The position numbers and the translations under genes were made by a program. Below, in pieces: positions 7,834 to 17,563 of a DNA stretch of 34,683 nt. Source of the DNA: an uncultured Fibrobacter sp. (lineage in GTDB: Bacteria; Fibrobacterota; Fibrobacteria; Fibrobacterales; Fibrobacteraceae); the NCBI GenBank assembly GCA_947305535.1, contig CAMZDZ010000006.1, positions 1 through 34,683 on the forward strand, in the 5' to 3' direction. The notes under the pieces are model-generated. The model had not been told where the DNA came from. It made no database searches and was given only the letters and a program-made list of their open reading frames with translations. Numbering within the stretch: position 1 is the first letter of the stretch; each line of letters begins with the position of its first letter.

Positions 7834-10800
7834 TTACTTCTTGCGTTTCTTGCTGCGGCGCACGCCCCACTTGTCCTTGACTTCTTCCTCGATCTTCTTC
7901 TTCTCGTACCTCACGACCATCTTGAACTGGACCATGTACACGCCCGTGCCGACGAAGCGGCCGCTGTGGTCCTTGAAGTTCCAGTTCACAAACACCTTCT
8001 GGTCGGTATTCAGGCAGTTGCCGCCGAACTTCCAGCTGTTGCACTGCACAGTAATGGAAGTGTCGTTCACGTACTGGCCAAGGTGGTCGTAGTAGTTCAC
8101 CACGAAGGTGATGAAGATGTTCTCGGGCTTCAGCGAATCGAGCACAGACGGGTCAACCGTGCCGTCGGCCGATATCTGCGCACGGTCGACTAGCTGCGGC
8201 ACGAACCTCTCGCCCAACTGGACCAATTGTCCGAGGGAACCTTCCTTCTCGAGGTCTTCCTTGGTGGTGGAGCTCGGCACGTAGCGCAGGTTCACGGAAC
8301 TCAGCGTACGGAACATATCGTCCGCATCGTCGAAGTGGCCCATCTTGGTGGATTCCACCAGGTGGTTCAGCAGACCGGCGATGACGACAGGGGACGGCTT
8401 CTCGCCGGCGACGTTGCCGTAGTTATCCTTGATGTCGTCCTTGGCGCCGCGAACGACCATGAGGGAGTCGCCCGGCAGGATCGTCGCAACGCTTCCGTCG
8501 AGGACCAGGGTCGCGACTCGGCCATCGCTGGACCACAGGATGGAAGTCGGCAGAAGGTCGATGACATCCTTGCCGTGGATATAGCGGAAGTAGTCACGGC
8601 CTTCCAGATCCTGGTACTGGACAACTTCGGAGAACGTGACGGCGAGGGAATCCACCTTCGAACCGTAATTCAGCACGGCACCCACAATGACCGGAGGCAT
8701 CTTGTCGTTGACGACGGCATTCTCCTCGTTGACGAACGTTTCGCCCAGCACATCGTAATAGGTGTAGATGGTCGCAGGCGGCATGTCGTCACTGATGCTC
8801 GTCACGCCGCTAGTCAGCTGCGTACTGCTACGCACCTTCCAGACAACGCGCGAAGAATCCTTCGTATCCAGGCTGAGCTCTTCCGGGCTAGCCATGAGCT
8901 GGATCAGCAGGCCGCGGAAGCTGTACCACGGGAACGACATGTGCAGCATTTCCAGGTCCTCGCTCGTCACGTTCTTCGTGAAGTTCGTGACAATCTGGTC
9001 CAGGACGCCGTCGCCGTCGGTATCCCAGTACTCCACGTTCTTCACCGAGGGAACGCGATCGATAACCTTTACAGGGACCTCGCGCTCATATTCGTCAGAC
9101 GTAATGTACTGCAGATTCTGGAACGTGACATTCGGGTAGAGGGACACGCTGTCCTTGTTGTCGCCGGCAAGGCCCAGGTCCTTGCCCACCAGCACGACCA
9201 TGTTGCGGCTGGGCATGTAGGCGTTGGAAATGTCGTCCAGGTTAAAGCCGTGACGGTCAAGTTCCTGCTTCATCATGACAAGCATGTCGGGGTTCGCGAG
9301 GTCCGCCGGGATGAGGTCGATGTTGAACTTGATGAACAGCGAATCCTTACCCGACTTGTCGCGGATGGCGAATGCGGAATTGATGACATTGTTGCCGACC
9401 TCGATGAGCTGAACCTTGCGGGTATAGCAAGTGCCGTTCTCGGTCTCGTAGGTAATGACGGCATAGGCATCGTCGGGGAAGTCATCGGGGAAATTCAGGT
9501 CGGACACGTCCATGGTCAGCCTGTCGCGAGAAGCGTTTATCTCGATGACACCATTCACCTTTTGCGACTTGCCATTGATGAAATTCTCTATCGACTTCAC
9601 AACAATGTGTTCGGGAATCGTATCCTTGAGCAGGATTTCCTGGAAGTCGAGGACCTTGTCTCCATCGGAATCCTTGACAAAGCCGATTCGGGCATCCGGG
9701 ATGGGATCGTAGAAGTTGATGTTGTCGATGATGGCGACCTTGCCGTTGCCCACCACATAGATATTACCCTTTTCGACGATGGTATCGGCAGTCACCCAAA
9801 TGACTACGGAGCCATCCGCATTGTAGACAATGGAATCCGGCCGGCTCGCGTCGTTGGGATTGACCAGATCCACGTCGCCTCTGGGAACCACCGTAAGCGA
9901 GGTAATCGAGTCGCCAAATATCTTCTTGATCTGCGCGGAATCGAGGACGATAGCCACCACCTGGCCCACCTGCGCGGAATCGAGGCCGCTGCCGTAACGC
10001 AGGTCCATCGGGGAAACAGGGTTGTTTTCCTTCATGTAGACATTCTCGCCCACCTTGACAGTGCCGGGCGTCCCCTCAGCGGAATCCACGGGGATCATCA
10101 CACCGACCTTGCCCACAAGGGAGTCACCGTCTTCATAGTTATCGTTCGACGGGTAGAAGTCCAACGTACCCTTATCGTCATCGTAATCGTCGAAGCCAAT
10201 ATACACGCGGCTGGAGCTGGAACCATCCGGGAAGTCGTCACCGCTGCCGTCCTTGCGGCTGGAGCTGGAGCCATCCGGGAAGTCGTCGCCGTCGCCATCC
10301 CTGCCGCTGGAGCCGTTGCCACCATTGCCGCCGGAACTGCTGGAACCTCCGTTGCCGTTGTTGCCACCGGAGCTGCTGGAGTTCCCGTTGCCGCCGGAGG
10401 ATCCGTTATTGCCGCCCGAACTGCTCGAGCCGTTGTTGCCGCCGGAGCTGCTGGAGCCTCCGTTGCCGCCATTGCCGCTGCTGGAGGAACCGTTGCCCTT
10501 GGAACTGCTGGAGTTTCCACCGCCGTTGCCGCCGCTGGAAGAGCTGCTGCCCTTGGAACTGCTGGAGACCTTCTTGCTCGAGCTGCTGGAGGCCGGCTTG
10601 GAACTGGAGCTGTATTCCTTGCGGCTGGAGCTGATGCCCATGGAACTGCTGGACAGCTCGTCCTGTCCCTGGTGGGCACTGGAACGGATTTCCTCGGTAA
10701 CGTCCAGCGGGGCGAGGTCGTCGAGCCAGTTATCGATCCACTGCACATGGACCAGGACGTTGTCCGTAATATATTTCTGGGGGTTGGACGTATAGTCGAC

Positions 10801-11955
10801 AAAAACCATGTGGCCGGTATTGGACGCCACGAACAGGTGGCCGTGGCCGTCGACCGTACCCTGGTCCAGACGCCAGCCCACGTGGTCGTCCGTTCTGGGC
10901 TCCGTCAAATTCGCGTAGGAATCGCTAAAGAAGTAATCGTGCAAGTCGATGACGCCCACAACGGAAGCGGTCATCGTCCCGTTCTTCTTCTGGGGCTTGA
11001 TCTGGACAATCCTTGCACCGCCAAAAACGAATATCGTGTTGGAATACGGGTCATAGGTACCGCCATGCGCACCTTCGAGGGAATCGATCAAGATCTTCAC
11101 CTTCATCTTGGTAATGGCATACTCGCCGCGAGGAGCATGGAGGGAGTCCGCCAGTTTCTGGGAATTCACCAAGACCTTGGTCGTATCGGAGATATACCCG
11201 AAATACGCCTTTGCAGCTTCCTTCTTCTTCTCGTCCGCCTTACAGTCGCGGAAATCGTAGCCCACGCCGGACGACTGGGAATCGGAATAACGTTCGCAGC
11301 CACCACCATAATAGTTAGAATAAGTGAAGAAGGCGTTTCCTTCCTTATCCCATATCAGCGTTGCAAGGGAATCGTGGAACACACGGTCACCGGAGGTTTT
11401 CTCCAATTTCACCTGGTAGCCACGGGAATCAAAGTGGTTCGCCACGCTATCGGTTATCAAAATCCTGTGCAGGTGCCCCGGAATGCCGGCGGCCCACACA
11501 TACTTGTGATTCGGGTCAACCATCAAGTGCCACACACCGGCCGAAGTCCTGGAAGACGCGACCACGCACCGATGGGAATTCGCCCCGGCAGTCTTGCTTA
11601 TCTTATATACAGTCGACTTCTGCGCAGCAACGATGAGGCTTCCATCCGGATGGTGCACGATACCGTCGGCACCTTCCATACCGTCGTTTTCCGTACAAAG
11701 CGTCCTTTTGTTCGTCAGCTGCAGATAACCGTTGCCATCGTAGTAGTAGTCAAGGCTCTTGACACGGTCGTTCTGCGAATACTTCGTATAGTACAGCGTT
11801 TCCGTCGTCGCCGCGTGTGGGACGATATCGCCAACCTGCTGAATCCAAATACCCGTAGTGGGATTGGACGGTTCGCTGTAACCGGGAGCGGCGCCAAGAG
11901 CGAGGGATGCGCATCCTAGCACACCGATAGAAATCCACTTTGCCATCTTCATCAT
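7834..11955 (-). CDS. Large secreted protein: beta-propeller-like domain, Ser-rich linker, Ig-like domains
   Basis: A 1373-residue secreted protein. The start MMKMAKW at 11953-11955 is chosen for GGAGG at 11964-11968, eight bases upstream; an ATG eight codons earlier overlaps the previous stop but has no such site. A signal peptide (to about residue 24, ALGA-APG) is followed by repeated WHLMVDPNHKYVWAAG-like blades to about residue 430 that suggest a beta-propeller. A Ser/Gly linker follows (about 438-587), including the repeat GDDFPDGSSSSR twice. Then come several beta-sandwich segments with DxDxDG calcium-type loops (DSDGDKVLD, DTDGDGVLD) and a DKMPPVI...AVTFSE Ig-like segment. The last about 75 residues (C-x8-C with FGGNC, then VNWNFKDHSGRFVGTGVY) match the end of the upstream gene's product. 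A role in surface binding or glycan interaction is inference; no catalytic motif was recognised. Confidence 0.88.
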   Translation of the reverse strand: MMKMAKWISIGVLGCASLALGAAPGYSEPSNPTTGIWIQQVGDIVPHAATTETLYYTKYSQNDRVKSLDYYYDGNGYLQLTNKRTLCTENDGMEGADGIVHHPDGSLIVAAQKSTVYKISKTAGANSHRCVVASSRTSAGVWHLMVDPNHKYVWAAGIPGHLHRILITDSVANHFDSRGYQVKLEKTSGDRVFHDSLATLIWDKEGNAFFTYSNYYGGGCERYSDSQSSGVGYDFRDCKADEKKKEAAKAYFGYISDTTKVLVNSQKLADSLHAPRGEYAITKMKVKILIDSLEGAHGGTYDPYSNTIFVFGGARIVQIKPQKKNGTMTASVVGVIDLHDYFFSDSYANLTEPRTDDHVGWRLDQGTVDGHGHLFVASNTGHMVFVDYTSNPQKYITDNVLVHVQWIDNWLDDLAPLDVTEEIRSSAHQGQDELSSSSMGISSSRKEYSSSSKPASSSSSKKVSSSSKGSSSSSGGNGGGNSSSSKGNGSSSSGNGGNGGSSSSGGNNGSSSSGGNNGSSGGNGNSSSSGGNNGNGGSSSSGGNGGNGSSGRDGDGDDFPDGSSSSRKDGSGDDFPDGSSSSRVYIGFDDYDDDKGTLDFYPSNDNYEDGDSLVGKVGVMIPVDSAEGTPGTVKVGENVYMKENNPVSPMDLRYGSGLDSAQVGQVVAIVLDSAQIKKIFGDSITSLTVVPRGDVDLVNPNDASRPDSIVYNADGSVVIWVTADTIVEKGNIYVVGNGKVAIIDNINFYDPIPDARIGFVKDSDGDKVLDFQEILLKDTIPEHIVVKSIENFINGKSQKVNGVIEINASRDRLTMDVSDLNFPDDFPDDAYAVITYETENGTCYTRKVQLIEVGNNVINSAFAIRDKSGKDSLFIKFNIDLIPADLANPDMLVMMKQELDRHGFNLDDISNAYMPSRNMVVLVGKDLGLAGDNKDSVSLYPNVTFQNLQYITSDEYEREVPVKVIDRVPSVKNVEYWDTDGDGVLDQIVTNFTKNVTSEDLEMLHMSFPWYSFRGLLIQLMASPEELSLDTKDSSRVVWKVRSSTQLTSGVTSISDDMPPATIYTYYDVLGETFVNEENAVVNDKMPPVIVGAVLNYGSKVDSLAVTFSEVVQYQDLEGRDYFRYIHGKDVIDLLPTSILWSSDGRVATLVLDGSVATILPGDSLMVVRGAKDDIKDNYGNVAGEKPSPVVIAGLLNHLVESTKMGHFDDADDMFRTLSSVNLRYVPSSTTKEDLEKEGSLGQLVQLGERFVPQLVDRAQISADGTVDPSVLDSLKPENIFITFVVNYYDHLGQYVNDTSITVQCNSWKFGGNCLNTDQKVFVNWNFKDHSGRFVGTGVYMVQFKMVVRYEKKKIEEEVKDKWGVRRSKKRKK

Positions 11956-11975
11956 AGCTCTATCCTCCGAAAAAA

Positions 11976-14750
11976 TCATTCGCCAAGCGTAAGGCCATCC
12001 GAGCCAGCCCGGATACCCCAGCTATAGATTCTTTCCACTTTAAACGATTCCTTAGCCCCAAATACCTTCACCCTCAACTTGGCGACATACACACCGACGC
12101 CGACCTTGCGTCCGTTATTCGAGCGCATGTTCCAACGCAAGTACAGCTTGCGCGCATTTTCAAAGCAGTTGCCGCCGAACGACTTGTCGCTGCAGCGGAT
12201 GTTCCCGGAAGCGTTCGCGACATAGGCGCCCAGGTTCGTAAACACGTCCAGTTCCCAACTGAGGCCGATCTTTTCCAAGTCCAGCGCAGCCCCGCCGGCA
12301 GTGTCGGACTTCATGATTGTCGAGAAGCCGATATCGAGGAGCACGCCCAGCGACTTCTTCATTTCGGAATCCATGCGCACGTCCTCTTCGACGAAGCGCT
12401 CCGTAAACGCGGCCTTGTCGGCCAGGAGGACGGCGCGTTCAAGCGTCGCAAGCGACGTCGTCTTCACGATGACTCGCGGATCGCCCTCGACCATGACCGT
12501 AGGCGCCTCTTCGCGGACACCGTTGCCCTCGAGGTCAGTAAAGCTCTTTTCGTAGTTGCCGAAACGGACGGAATCCGCGGGATTCATGCGCTCGGAGAGT
12601 TCGACCCCGCTTTCGAGGAACAGCTTGAGCGTTCTGCCGCCATCGGTCCAGCTATGCGAACTGAGGCTGTAATGCACCCACTTGCCGTCGACAAAGAACG
12701 CGAGGTCATCCTTGGAAAGTTCGAACGCCGTCGTATCGACCGGTTCCGTAAAGCTCACGGTGAACACGTCGGGCGTCGCCTTCTGGAAGGACTCCGGATT
12801 CAGGAACGTCCCCGAAATCACCGGCGACATGCGGTCGTGCATGCCGAGCATCGTCGTCACGGTAGAATCCTTGTGGCCGGCGATGGAAATCGTATTCGTC
12901 ATCTTGGCATAACCATACGGCTTGTCCAGCACAGCGTTCGTCGAATCGATGTTGGTGAGCATCTCCTTGATGTCGTACTTGCTGTCGCTCAGGTCGAAGC
13001 CGATAATGGTCCTGTCCTCGGAAAGCGAAATCACGCCCTTCTTGAGCAGCGAGTCGAGGTTCTTGAACTTGAGCTCGTGGACTTCGCTTTTGGAATCCAG
13101 CCAGTACAGGGAGATGGCCGTCGTCTTGAGGTCATCGTCCGTGAGCGCGTTCTGGAAACCGATGGAAGCGCTGTCCATGGTGCCGTCGCCGTCGCGGTCG
13201 TAGAAGCCGTTGTTCTCGTTGGTGGCGTAGATGCCGCCCGCATTCCTCACGGGCACTTCATGGTTCTTCCCGGTCTTGTTGCCGTCGGCGGCCTGGATTC
13301 CGCCGTCAATCGAGATGCGGATCATGTCGCCCACCTTCACGGTTCCCTTGTCCACGGTGAAGCGCCACTCATCACCATTCTTCTCGATGGCCGTCTCGGC
13401 AAGTTCCTTGCCGTTCAGCACAAAGCCCTTACCCTCGTTCCACGAAGTGTCTATGTCCTTGTTGAACTTGACGATAAGGACATCCTTGTCTTCCTCGCCG
13501 TAGAGGATGGAGGCCGTCTGGATGACAGCCCCGATGCGGTCGGTCAATTCGCTACGCAAGGTGTCGTCGATTCCCGTAAACTGGGACTTGACTGCCACCT
13601 TCAAGGCACCCAGAGCATCGTTGCCCGAAGCAGGCATGTTGAGCGCGTCGAAACTCATTTCGGACTTGAGCTTGCCCGCCTTGCCCTGGTCGTCCTTGAA
13701 CGAAACCCATTTCCCGAAATCGTCATCGGTGGGCCAGCTGTAGGCGAAGTCCGTCAGCACGACGGAATCGCGGTCGCCGCTGTACCAGGAGACAATCCGG
13801 TCGCCGACGCCGTCGCCGTCGGTGTCGAACACGCAAGCGCTGTCAAGATGCGGGAGGTTGCGGTCGTTGATGGTCAGCTTTCCCGGGAAGGTCCCGTTCA
13901 CAATGAACTCGGCGTTGCCATTGTTGTCGAAGGATTCCGGATAGCCACAAAGCTTGAACGCCTCGCCGGGATCGGTACGGCCCGTGTCCACGGCGACAAC
14001 GACAAAGCCGACAAGGCCGTGGTCTTCGGGAGTAAAGTCGATCTGCACGCCAAGCCCGTCGCGTTCAGGAAGCTTTTCGCCCGCCAGCGATTGGAAGCGC
14101 AGGTTGTCGCCGGCGCCCTGGGTCGAGAAATAGAAGCTCTTCACGAGCGTCGAATCGGTAGCCCCGGAATCGGGACCGACGGGGATATAGGCCCTTGCGT
14201 AGAGCGTGGTGGATTCGCCCACGTCGAGGTTCAGGTCGGAAGCGCTCGTCACGACGCTGTCGCAATCAGCAGTCCAGCAATACTGGATGGCCGGAGCGTA
14301 AAAGTTGTAGTAGGCGACAATCTGGGGAGCCGCATTCCTGTCGGTCAGCGTGCCGACCGGGACATTGAAGACCGGGTAGGAGGCCGAGACGCCGAACCAG
14401 CGGAAACCGGAGTCCAGGGAATTTACCTTCATCAGGTTGGTGACCGCCGTATCGGGCTTCAGGACAATTTCAAGGGAATCGTTGTCCGCCTTCGGGGCAT
14501 AGACGTAAAAATCGACATTGCGCCTGGCATTGGTCGGGAGCCCGTGGGAATCCTTCTGGACAGTGACGCCCTCGTCCAGCGTGTACAAATTGAACCGTCT
14601 CGAGGACTCGATACGCGAATAAAGGCAATAGGAACTCGGGGAACCTTCAAAGTCGATACAGTCGATCGTGTCATCGGCCAAAGCGCCCGTCCCCGCCAAA
14701 AGCAAGGACAACGCGGAAAACTTAAGAATGCTCGCGATATGCAGTCTCAT
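11976..14750 (-). CDS. Large secreted protein with Ig-like domains and shared C-terminal module
   Basis: A 924-residue protein with a signal peptide (MRLHIASILKFSALSLLLAGTGALA). The start has GGAG seven bases upstream. It contains DxDxDG loops (DTDGDGVGD, DRDGDGTMD) and an SbsA-like Ig segment beginning DRMSPVISGTFLN, which parallels DKMPPVIVGAVLN in the next gene. The end carries the C-x8-C motif (CSDKSFGGNC) and a GRKVGVGVY strand pair that resembles FlgD-type Ig folds. It lacks the Ser-rich linker. It is the first gene of a two-gene operon and its stop overlaps an upstream ATG of the next gene by four bases. No enzyme motif was recognised; adhesion or an outer-surface structural role is a guess. 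Confidence 0.87.
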   Translation of the reverse strand: MRLHIASILKFSALSLLLAGTGALADDTIDCIDFEGSPSSYCLYSRIESSRRFNLYTLDEGVTVQKDSHGLPTNARRNVDFYVYAPKADNDSLEIVLKPDTAVTNLMKVNSLDSGFRWFGVSASYPVFNVPVGTLTDRNAAPQIVAYYNFYAPAIQYCWTADCDSVVTSASDLNLDVGESTTLYARAYIPVGPDSGATDSTLVKSFYFSTQGAGDNLRFQSLAGEKLPERDGLGVQIDFTPEDHGLVGFVVVAVDTGRTDPGEAFKLCGYPESFDNNGNAEFIVNGTFPGKLTINDRNLPHLDSACVFDTDGDGVGDRIVSWYSGDRDSVVLTDFAYSWPTDDDFGKWVSFKDDQGKAGKLKSEMSFDALNMPASGNDALGALKVAVKSQFTGIDDTLRSELTDRIGAVIQTASILYGEEDKDVLIVKFNKDIDTSWNEGKGFVLNGKELAETAIEKNGDEWRFTVDKGTVKVGDMIRISIDGGIQAADGNKTGKNHEVPVRNAGGIYATNENNGFYDRDGDGTMDSASIGFQNALTDDDLKTTAISLYWLDSKSEVHELKFKNLDSLLKKGVISLSEDRTIIGFDLSDSKYDIKEMLTNIDSTNAVLDKPYGYAKMTNTISIAGHKDSTVTTMLGMHDRMSPVISGTFLNPESFQKATPDVFTVSFTEPVDTTAFELSKDDLAFFVDGKWVHYSLSSHSWTDGGRTLKLFLESGVELSERMNPADSVRFGNYEKSFTDLEGNGVREEAPTVMVEGDPRVIVKTTSLATLERAVLLADKAAFTERFVEEDVRMDSEMKKSLGVLLDIGFSTIMKSDTAGGAALDLEKIGLSWELDVFTNLGAYVANASGNIRCSDKSFGGNCFENARKLYLRWNMRSNNGRKVGVGVYVAKLRVKVFGAKESFKVERIYSWGIRAGSDGLTLGE

Positions 14751-14925
14751 TCAGGTGCTCCAACAGTAAAAAAACTACAAGTACCAATATATATCTTTTA
14801 GCAAAGATAAATTTCGTTTACTTTCAAAGGTGGGGCAAATATCACACCGATTTCCGGCAAACGCGAAACTCGCCGGGAAAACCGCCCAAATCGTTCAAAA
14901 AAGGGAAATTCCACCCTCAATCAGT
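14751..14925. other. Intergenic region upstream of the secreted-protein operon
   Basis: This AT-rich gap lies between two minus-strand genes. It should hold the promoter of the operon starting at 14750; on that strand a TATATATT run near 14787-14795 is a possible -10. No clear -35 and no convincing terminator for hemW's product direction or RNA gene was seen. Confidence 0.4.
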
Positions 14926-16071
14926 TCAATTTGGAATATATCCGTTTAGAACATCGGTCACGATGGTGTCCATGAGCAGCCAGCCGCGGCCAACAAGCCG
15001 CAGGGAGCTCCCCACCCGTTCCAGACAACCGTTCTCGATCCATTTCGAGTAGCAACTTTCTGGCAGGAAAATGCCCTCGGCACGGAGTTTTTCCAGGTCC
15101 AGCCCTGCACTTTGACGCATGGAAAGCCAGACTCGTTCGGTCCATACATCGTCTGGAGTCAGCGAATCCAAACTAAGGCCGGACCGCGGCATCCCGTTAA
15201 GGACAAATTCGCGCCATCTCGGATAAATTTCCGGGGCGTTGAAGCGCAACCCGCGAAAATAGGAGTGCGCGCCCGGGCCGAACCCGACGTATTCGCCGCG
15301 TTCCCAGTAGTTCACGTTATGGATACTGCGACGGCCAGCCCTGCAAAAGTTGGAGACCTCGTAGCGTTCGAAGCCCTTCCCCAGCAGCAGTTCCGCCCCG
15401 CGGAGATACATTTCGCCATACAGGTCCTCGTCCACGGAAAGCTCGCCGCGCGCAATTCGGTGCCCGAGGCGCGTCCGGGCGGCCACCGTCAGGCCGTAGA
15501 AGCTCACGTGATTCAGCGGGAAACCGGCCAGCCGTTCCAGGTCGCCCAGGAACTGTTCCAGCGATTGTCCCGGCAGGTTGAACATGAGATCCCCGTTGAC
15601 CTCTATCCCCGGCTGCGAGCACAGCAGTTCCAGCGCGCGGAGGCCGGTCTCCACGGAATGGCGCCGTCCGATCCTTTCGAGAATCTCGTCACGGAACGAC
15701 TGGAGCCCGAGGCTGAATCGACCCACGCCGCACTCGCGGGCAAGCGAAACGGTGGACTCGTTGCAGGACTCCGGATTGAACTCCATCGTGACTTCCCGTA
15801 GCCGCGGCACGTCGACGCCGAGACCGCGGAGGGACTCGAACACACGCACGAGGCTCTCCCCCGGCAAGAGCGACGGCGTCCCACCGCCCAGATAGAGCGT
15901 CTCCGCGGACTCAAGCGCACCGGGATTCGCGCGCGCGAACCCCTGCATCTCGCGGACGAGCAAGTCCGTATATTCGCTGAACAGCCCAGAAGAACACGAC
16001 GGCATCACGCGGAAATCGCAATAGTCGCAGACTTTCTCGCAAAAGGGCACGTGAATGTAGATTCCAAGCAT
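14926..16071 (-). CDS. hemW: HemW-like radical SAM heme chaperone (coproporphyrinogen oxidase-like)
   Basis: A 381-residue radical SAM protein of normal HemW length. C11, C15 and C18 in PFCEKVCDYCDF form the CxxxCxxC site for the 4Fe-4S cluster; GGGTPS (62-67) and GFGPGAHSYF are family signatures. HemW proteins carry and insert heme and, unlike HemN, are not the oxygen-independent coproporphyrinogen oxidase, although they are often annotated as such. The C-terminal HemN-type domain (LSMRQSAGLDLEKL) is complete. The start ATG 16069-16071 has GGA six bases upstream. It is transcribed divergently from the small membrane gene at 16186. Confidence 0.92.
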   Translation of the reverse strand: MLGIYIHVPFCEKVCDYCDFRVMPSCSSGLFSEYTDLLVREMQGFARANPGALESAETLYLGGGTPSLLPGESLVRVFESLRGLGVDVPRLREVTMEFNPESCNESTVSLARECGVGRFSLGLQSFRDEILERIGRRHSVETGLRALELLCSQPGIEVNGDLMFNLPGQSLEQFLGDLERLAGFPLNHVSFYGLTVAARTRLGHRIARGELSVDEDLYGEMYLRGAELLLGKGFERYEVSNFCRAGRRSIHNVNYWERGEYVGFGPGAHSYFRGLRFNAPEIYPRWREFVLNGMPRSGLSLDSLTPDDVWTERVWLSMRQSAGLDLEKLRAEGIFLPESCYSKWIENGCLERVGSSLRLVGRGWLLMDTIVTDVLNGYIPN

Positions 16072-16185
16072 AATTATTCCATTCTGGACGCGATAAAATC
16101 CGGCAAAAACACGATTGGCGCATTTTTGGGGTCCGACCTTAAAATTTTCTTTCGTTTACTAAAAAATTTAGTTATATAAGGGCAT

Positions 16186-16368
16186 ATGGTGAGCAACTTT
16201 TTAACAAGATTTTCCCAAAAGATAAGGAAATGGTCTAACCTTCTCCTGTTCCTGACGTTGTCCACCATTGTCCTGCTACTGGCCTCGACGCTGCTATTCA
16301 ACAAGGAATCCTCCGTCGACATCCTCATCATCTTCATAATCTGGTGCCTGCCACTGTTTATCCATTAG
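16186..16368 (+). CDS. Small membrane protein (60 residues)
   Basis: A 60-residue protein with a basic N-terminus (RFSQKIRKW) and two hydrophobic segments (about 18-37 and 44-59). AAGGG sits just upstream of the ATG and an AT-rich TTATATAA lies a few bases before it. The stop is three bases before the cyclase ATG, so the two genes are co-transcribed. I do not recognise the family. It could be a partner or regulator of the membrane-bound cyclase, but this rests on position only. Confidence 0.6.
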   Translation: MVSNFLTRFSQKIRKWSNLLLFLTLSTIVLLLASTLLFNKESSVDILIIFIIWCLPLFIH

Positions 16369-16371
16369 CCT

Positions 16372-17442
16372 ATGTTCATGAGCCGAATGACAGCACGCAA
16401 ATTGAAAGCAATTTGCAACTACATCACGGGATGGATTCTCGTGACCGTGGGTGGCTCGGCCCTGGGCATGCTGGCGTTCGCCGAATTCAACATCGACAGC
16501 TTGTTTTTCATGCTGCAGCTGTCGATTTTCGTGGGCCTGTCGCACGGCATCTACGACGTGGTCATCCTGCAGGACGAGATGGACCACCGTTCCGTAACCG
16601 CGGCCCTGCTGATCCGTTCGCTCTACTTTATCACAAACATCAGCATCAACTATGCGCTCTGCATCCTCATCTGGGAAATGGGCGACGGAGCGAACAGGCT
16701 TATCACCGTACAGGGGCTCGAAAAAGTCCTCGCGGCGTTCGAATCGCACAAATGCCTCGCCACGATCGCGCTGATGTTCCTGCTAGCCCACATTTTCACG
16801 TTCACGAACACGGTACACAAGAAATTCGGCACGCGCGTGTTCATCAACACCGTCCTCGGCAAATACCAGGACCCCGTCGAGGAAGACCTGATATTCATGT
16901 TCATAGACCTGCGCCATTCGACGGAGATCGCCGAAGAACTGGGGCATGTCAAGTACAGCAACTTCATGAAGGACTACTACAAGCTGCTTTCCAACTGCTG
17001 CGCGGAAAACCGGGGAGACATCTACCAAATCGCCGGCGACGGAGCTTTCCTCACCTGGAAAACGTCCGCTTGCAAGAAAAAGGCCCGCCCAATCAACTGT
17101 TTCTACGACTTCGCGGTCTGCCTCGAGAGGACAAAGCCCAGATTCCTCAAGAAATACGGGGTGGCACCCTCGTTCAAGGCCGGAGTACACTGCGGCAAGG
17201 TCATCTCCACGGAAGTCGGAAACTTCGGCAGCGAAATGGCCTACCACGGCGACGTGCTGAACACCACCAGCCGCATCCAGAGCCTCTGCACCAAGCTGGG
17301 GAAGGATTTCCTGATATCGGAAGACCTCTACATCAAGCTTCCGCTCCCTCTCCCCCACGGATTTTTCTGCCACAAGGAAGGATTTTTCGAACTGAGGGGA
17401 AAAAAGAAAGAAATTTTAATTTTTTCGCTCCATACCCCTTGA
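16372..17442 (+). CDS. Membrane-bound class III adenylate/guanylate cyclase
   Basis: A 356-residue protein. Residues 1-150 form a membrane domain with about four helices (near 17-37, 46-66, 76-100 and 128-148). Residues 172-345 are a class III nucleotide cyclase: D179 (FIDLRHS) and D223 (AGDGAF) are the two metal-binding aspartates, and N297 and R301 (NTTSRIQ) the transition-state pair. The position four before D223, often lysine in adenylate cyclases, is Gln here, so ATP specificity should not be assumed. The product would be cAMP or cGMP made at the membrane. Several start ATGs are possible; the first is used. The stop codon overlaps the -35 box of the tRNA-Gly promoter. Confidence 0.9.
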   Translation: MFMSRMTARKLKAICNYITGWILVTVGGSALGMLAFAEFNIDSLFFMLQLSIFVGLSHGIYDVVILQDEMDHRSVTAALLIRSLYFITNISINYALCILIWEMGDGANRLITVQGLEKVLAAFESHKCLATIALMFLLAHIFTFTNTVHKKFGTRVFINTVLGKYQDPVEEDLIFMFIDLRHSTEIAEELGHVKYSNFMKDYYKLLSNCCAENRGDIYQIAGDGAFLTWKTSACKKKARPINCFYDFAVCLERTKPRFLKKYGVAPSFKAGVHCGKVISTEVGNFGSEMAYHGDVLNTTSRIQSLCTKLGKDFLISEDLYIKLPLPLPHGFFCHKEGFFELRGKKKEILIFSLHTP

Positions 17443-17467
17443 CAACATGTTTTTAATTATCTATAAT
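17439..17467 (+). promoter_or_regulatory. Consensus sigma-70 promoter of tRNA-Gly
   Basis: TTGACA (17439-17444) and TATAAT (17462-17467) are both perfect and 17 bases apart. The expected start is near 17474, five bases before the tRNA. The -35 box overlaps the TGA stop of the cyclase gene. Confidence 0.93.
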
Positions 17468-17478
17468 TGGGGCACCCC

Positions 17479-17551
<73 letters not shown>

Positions 17552-17563
17552 CGAAAACAAAAG

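Noticed and set aside
10195-10640. Repetitive DNA as a possible CRISPR or satellite array
   Set aside because: The repetition follows from codons of the Ser/Gly linker; there are no fixed repeats with unique spacers.
8227-11919. Open frame of 1230 codons on the plus strand
   Set aside because: It is antisense to the secreted-protein gene, whose signal peptide, linker and domains are convincing. The antisense frame is open because the genome is rich in G/C at codon position three; the protein has no recognisable domain.
12654-14801. Open frame of 715 codons on the plus strand
   Set aside because: Antisense shadow of the 924-residue secreted protein, with His/Val/Arg-rich composition typical of such shadows.
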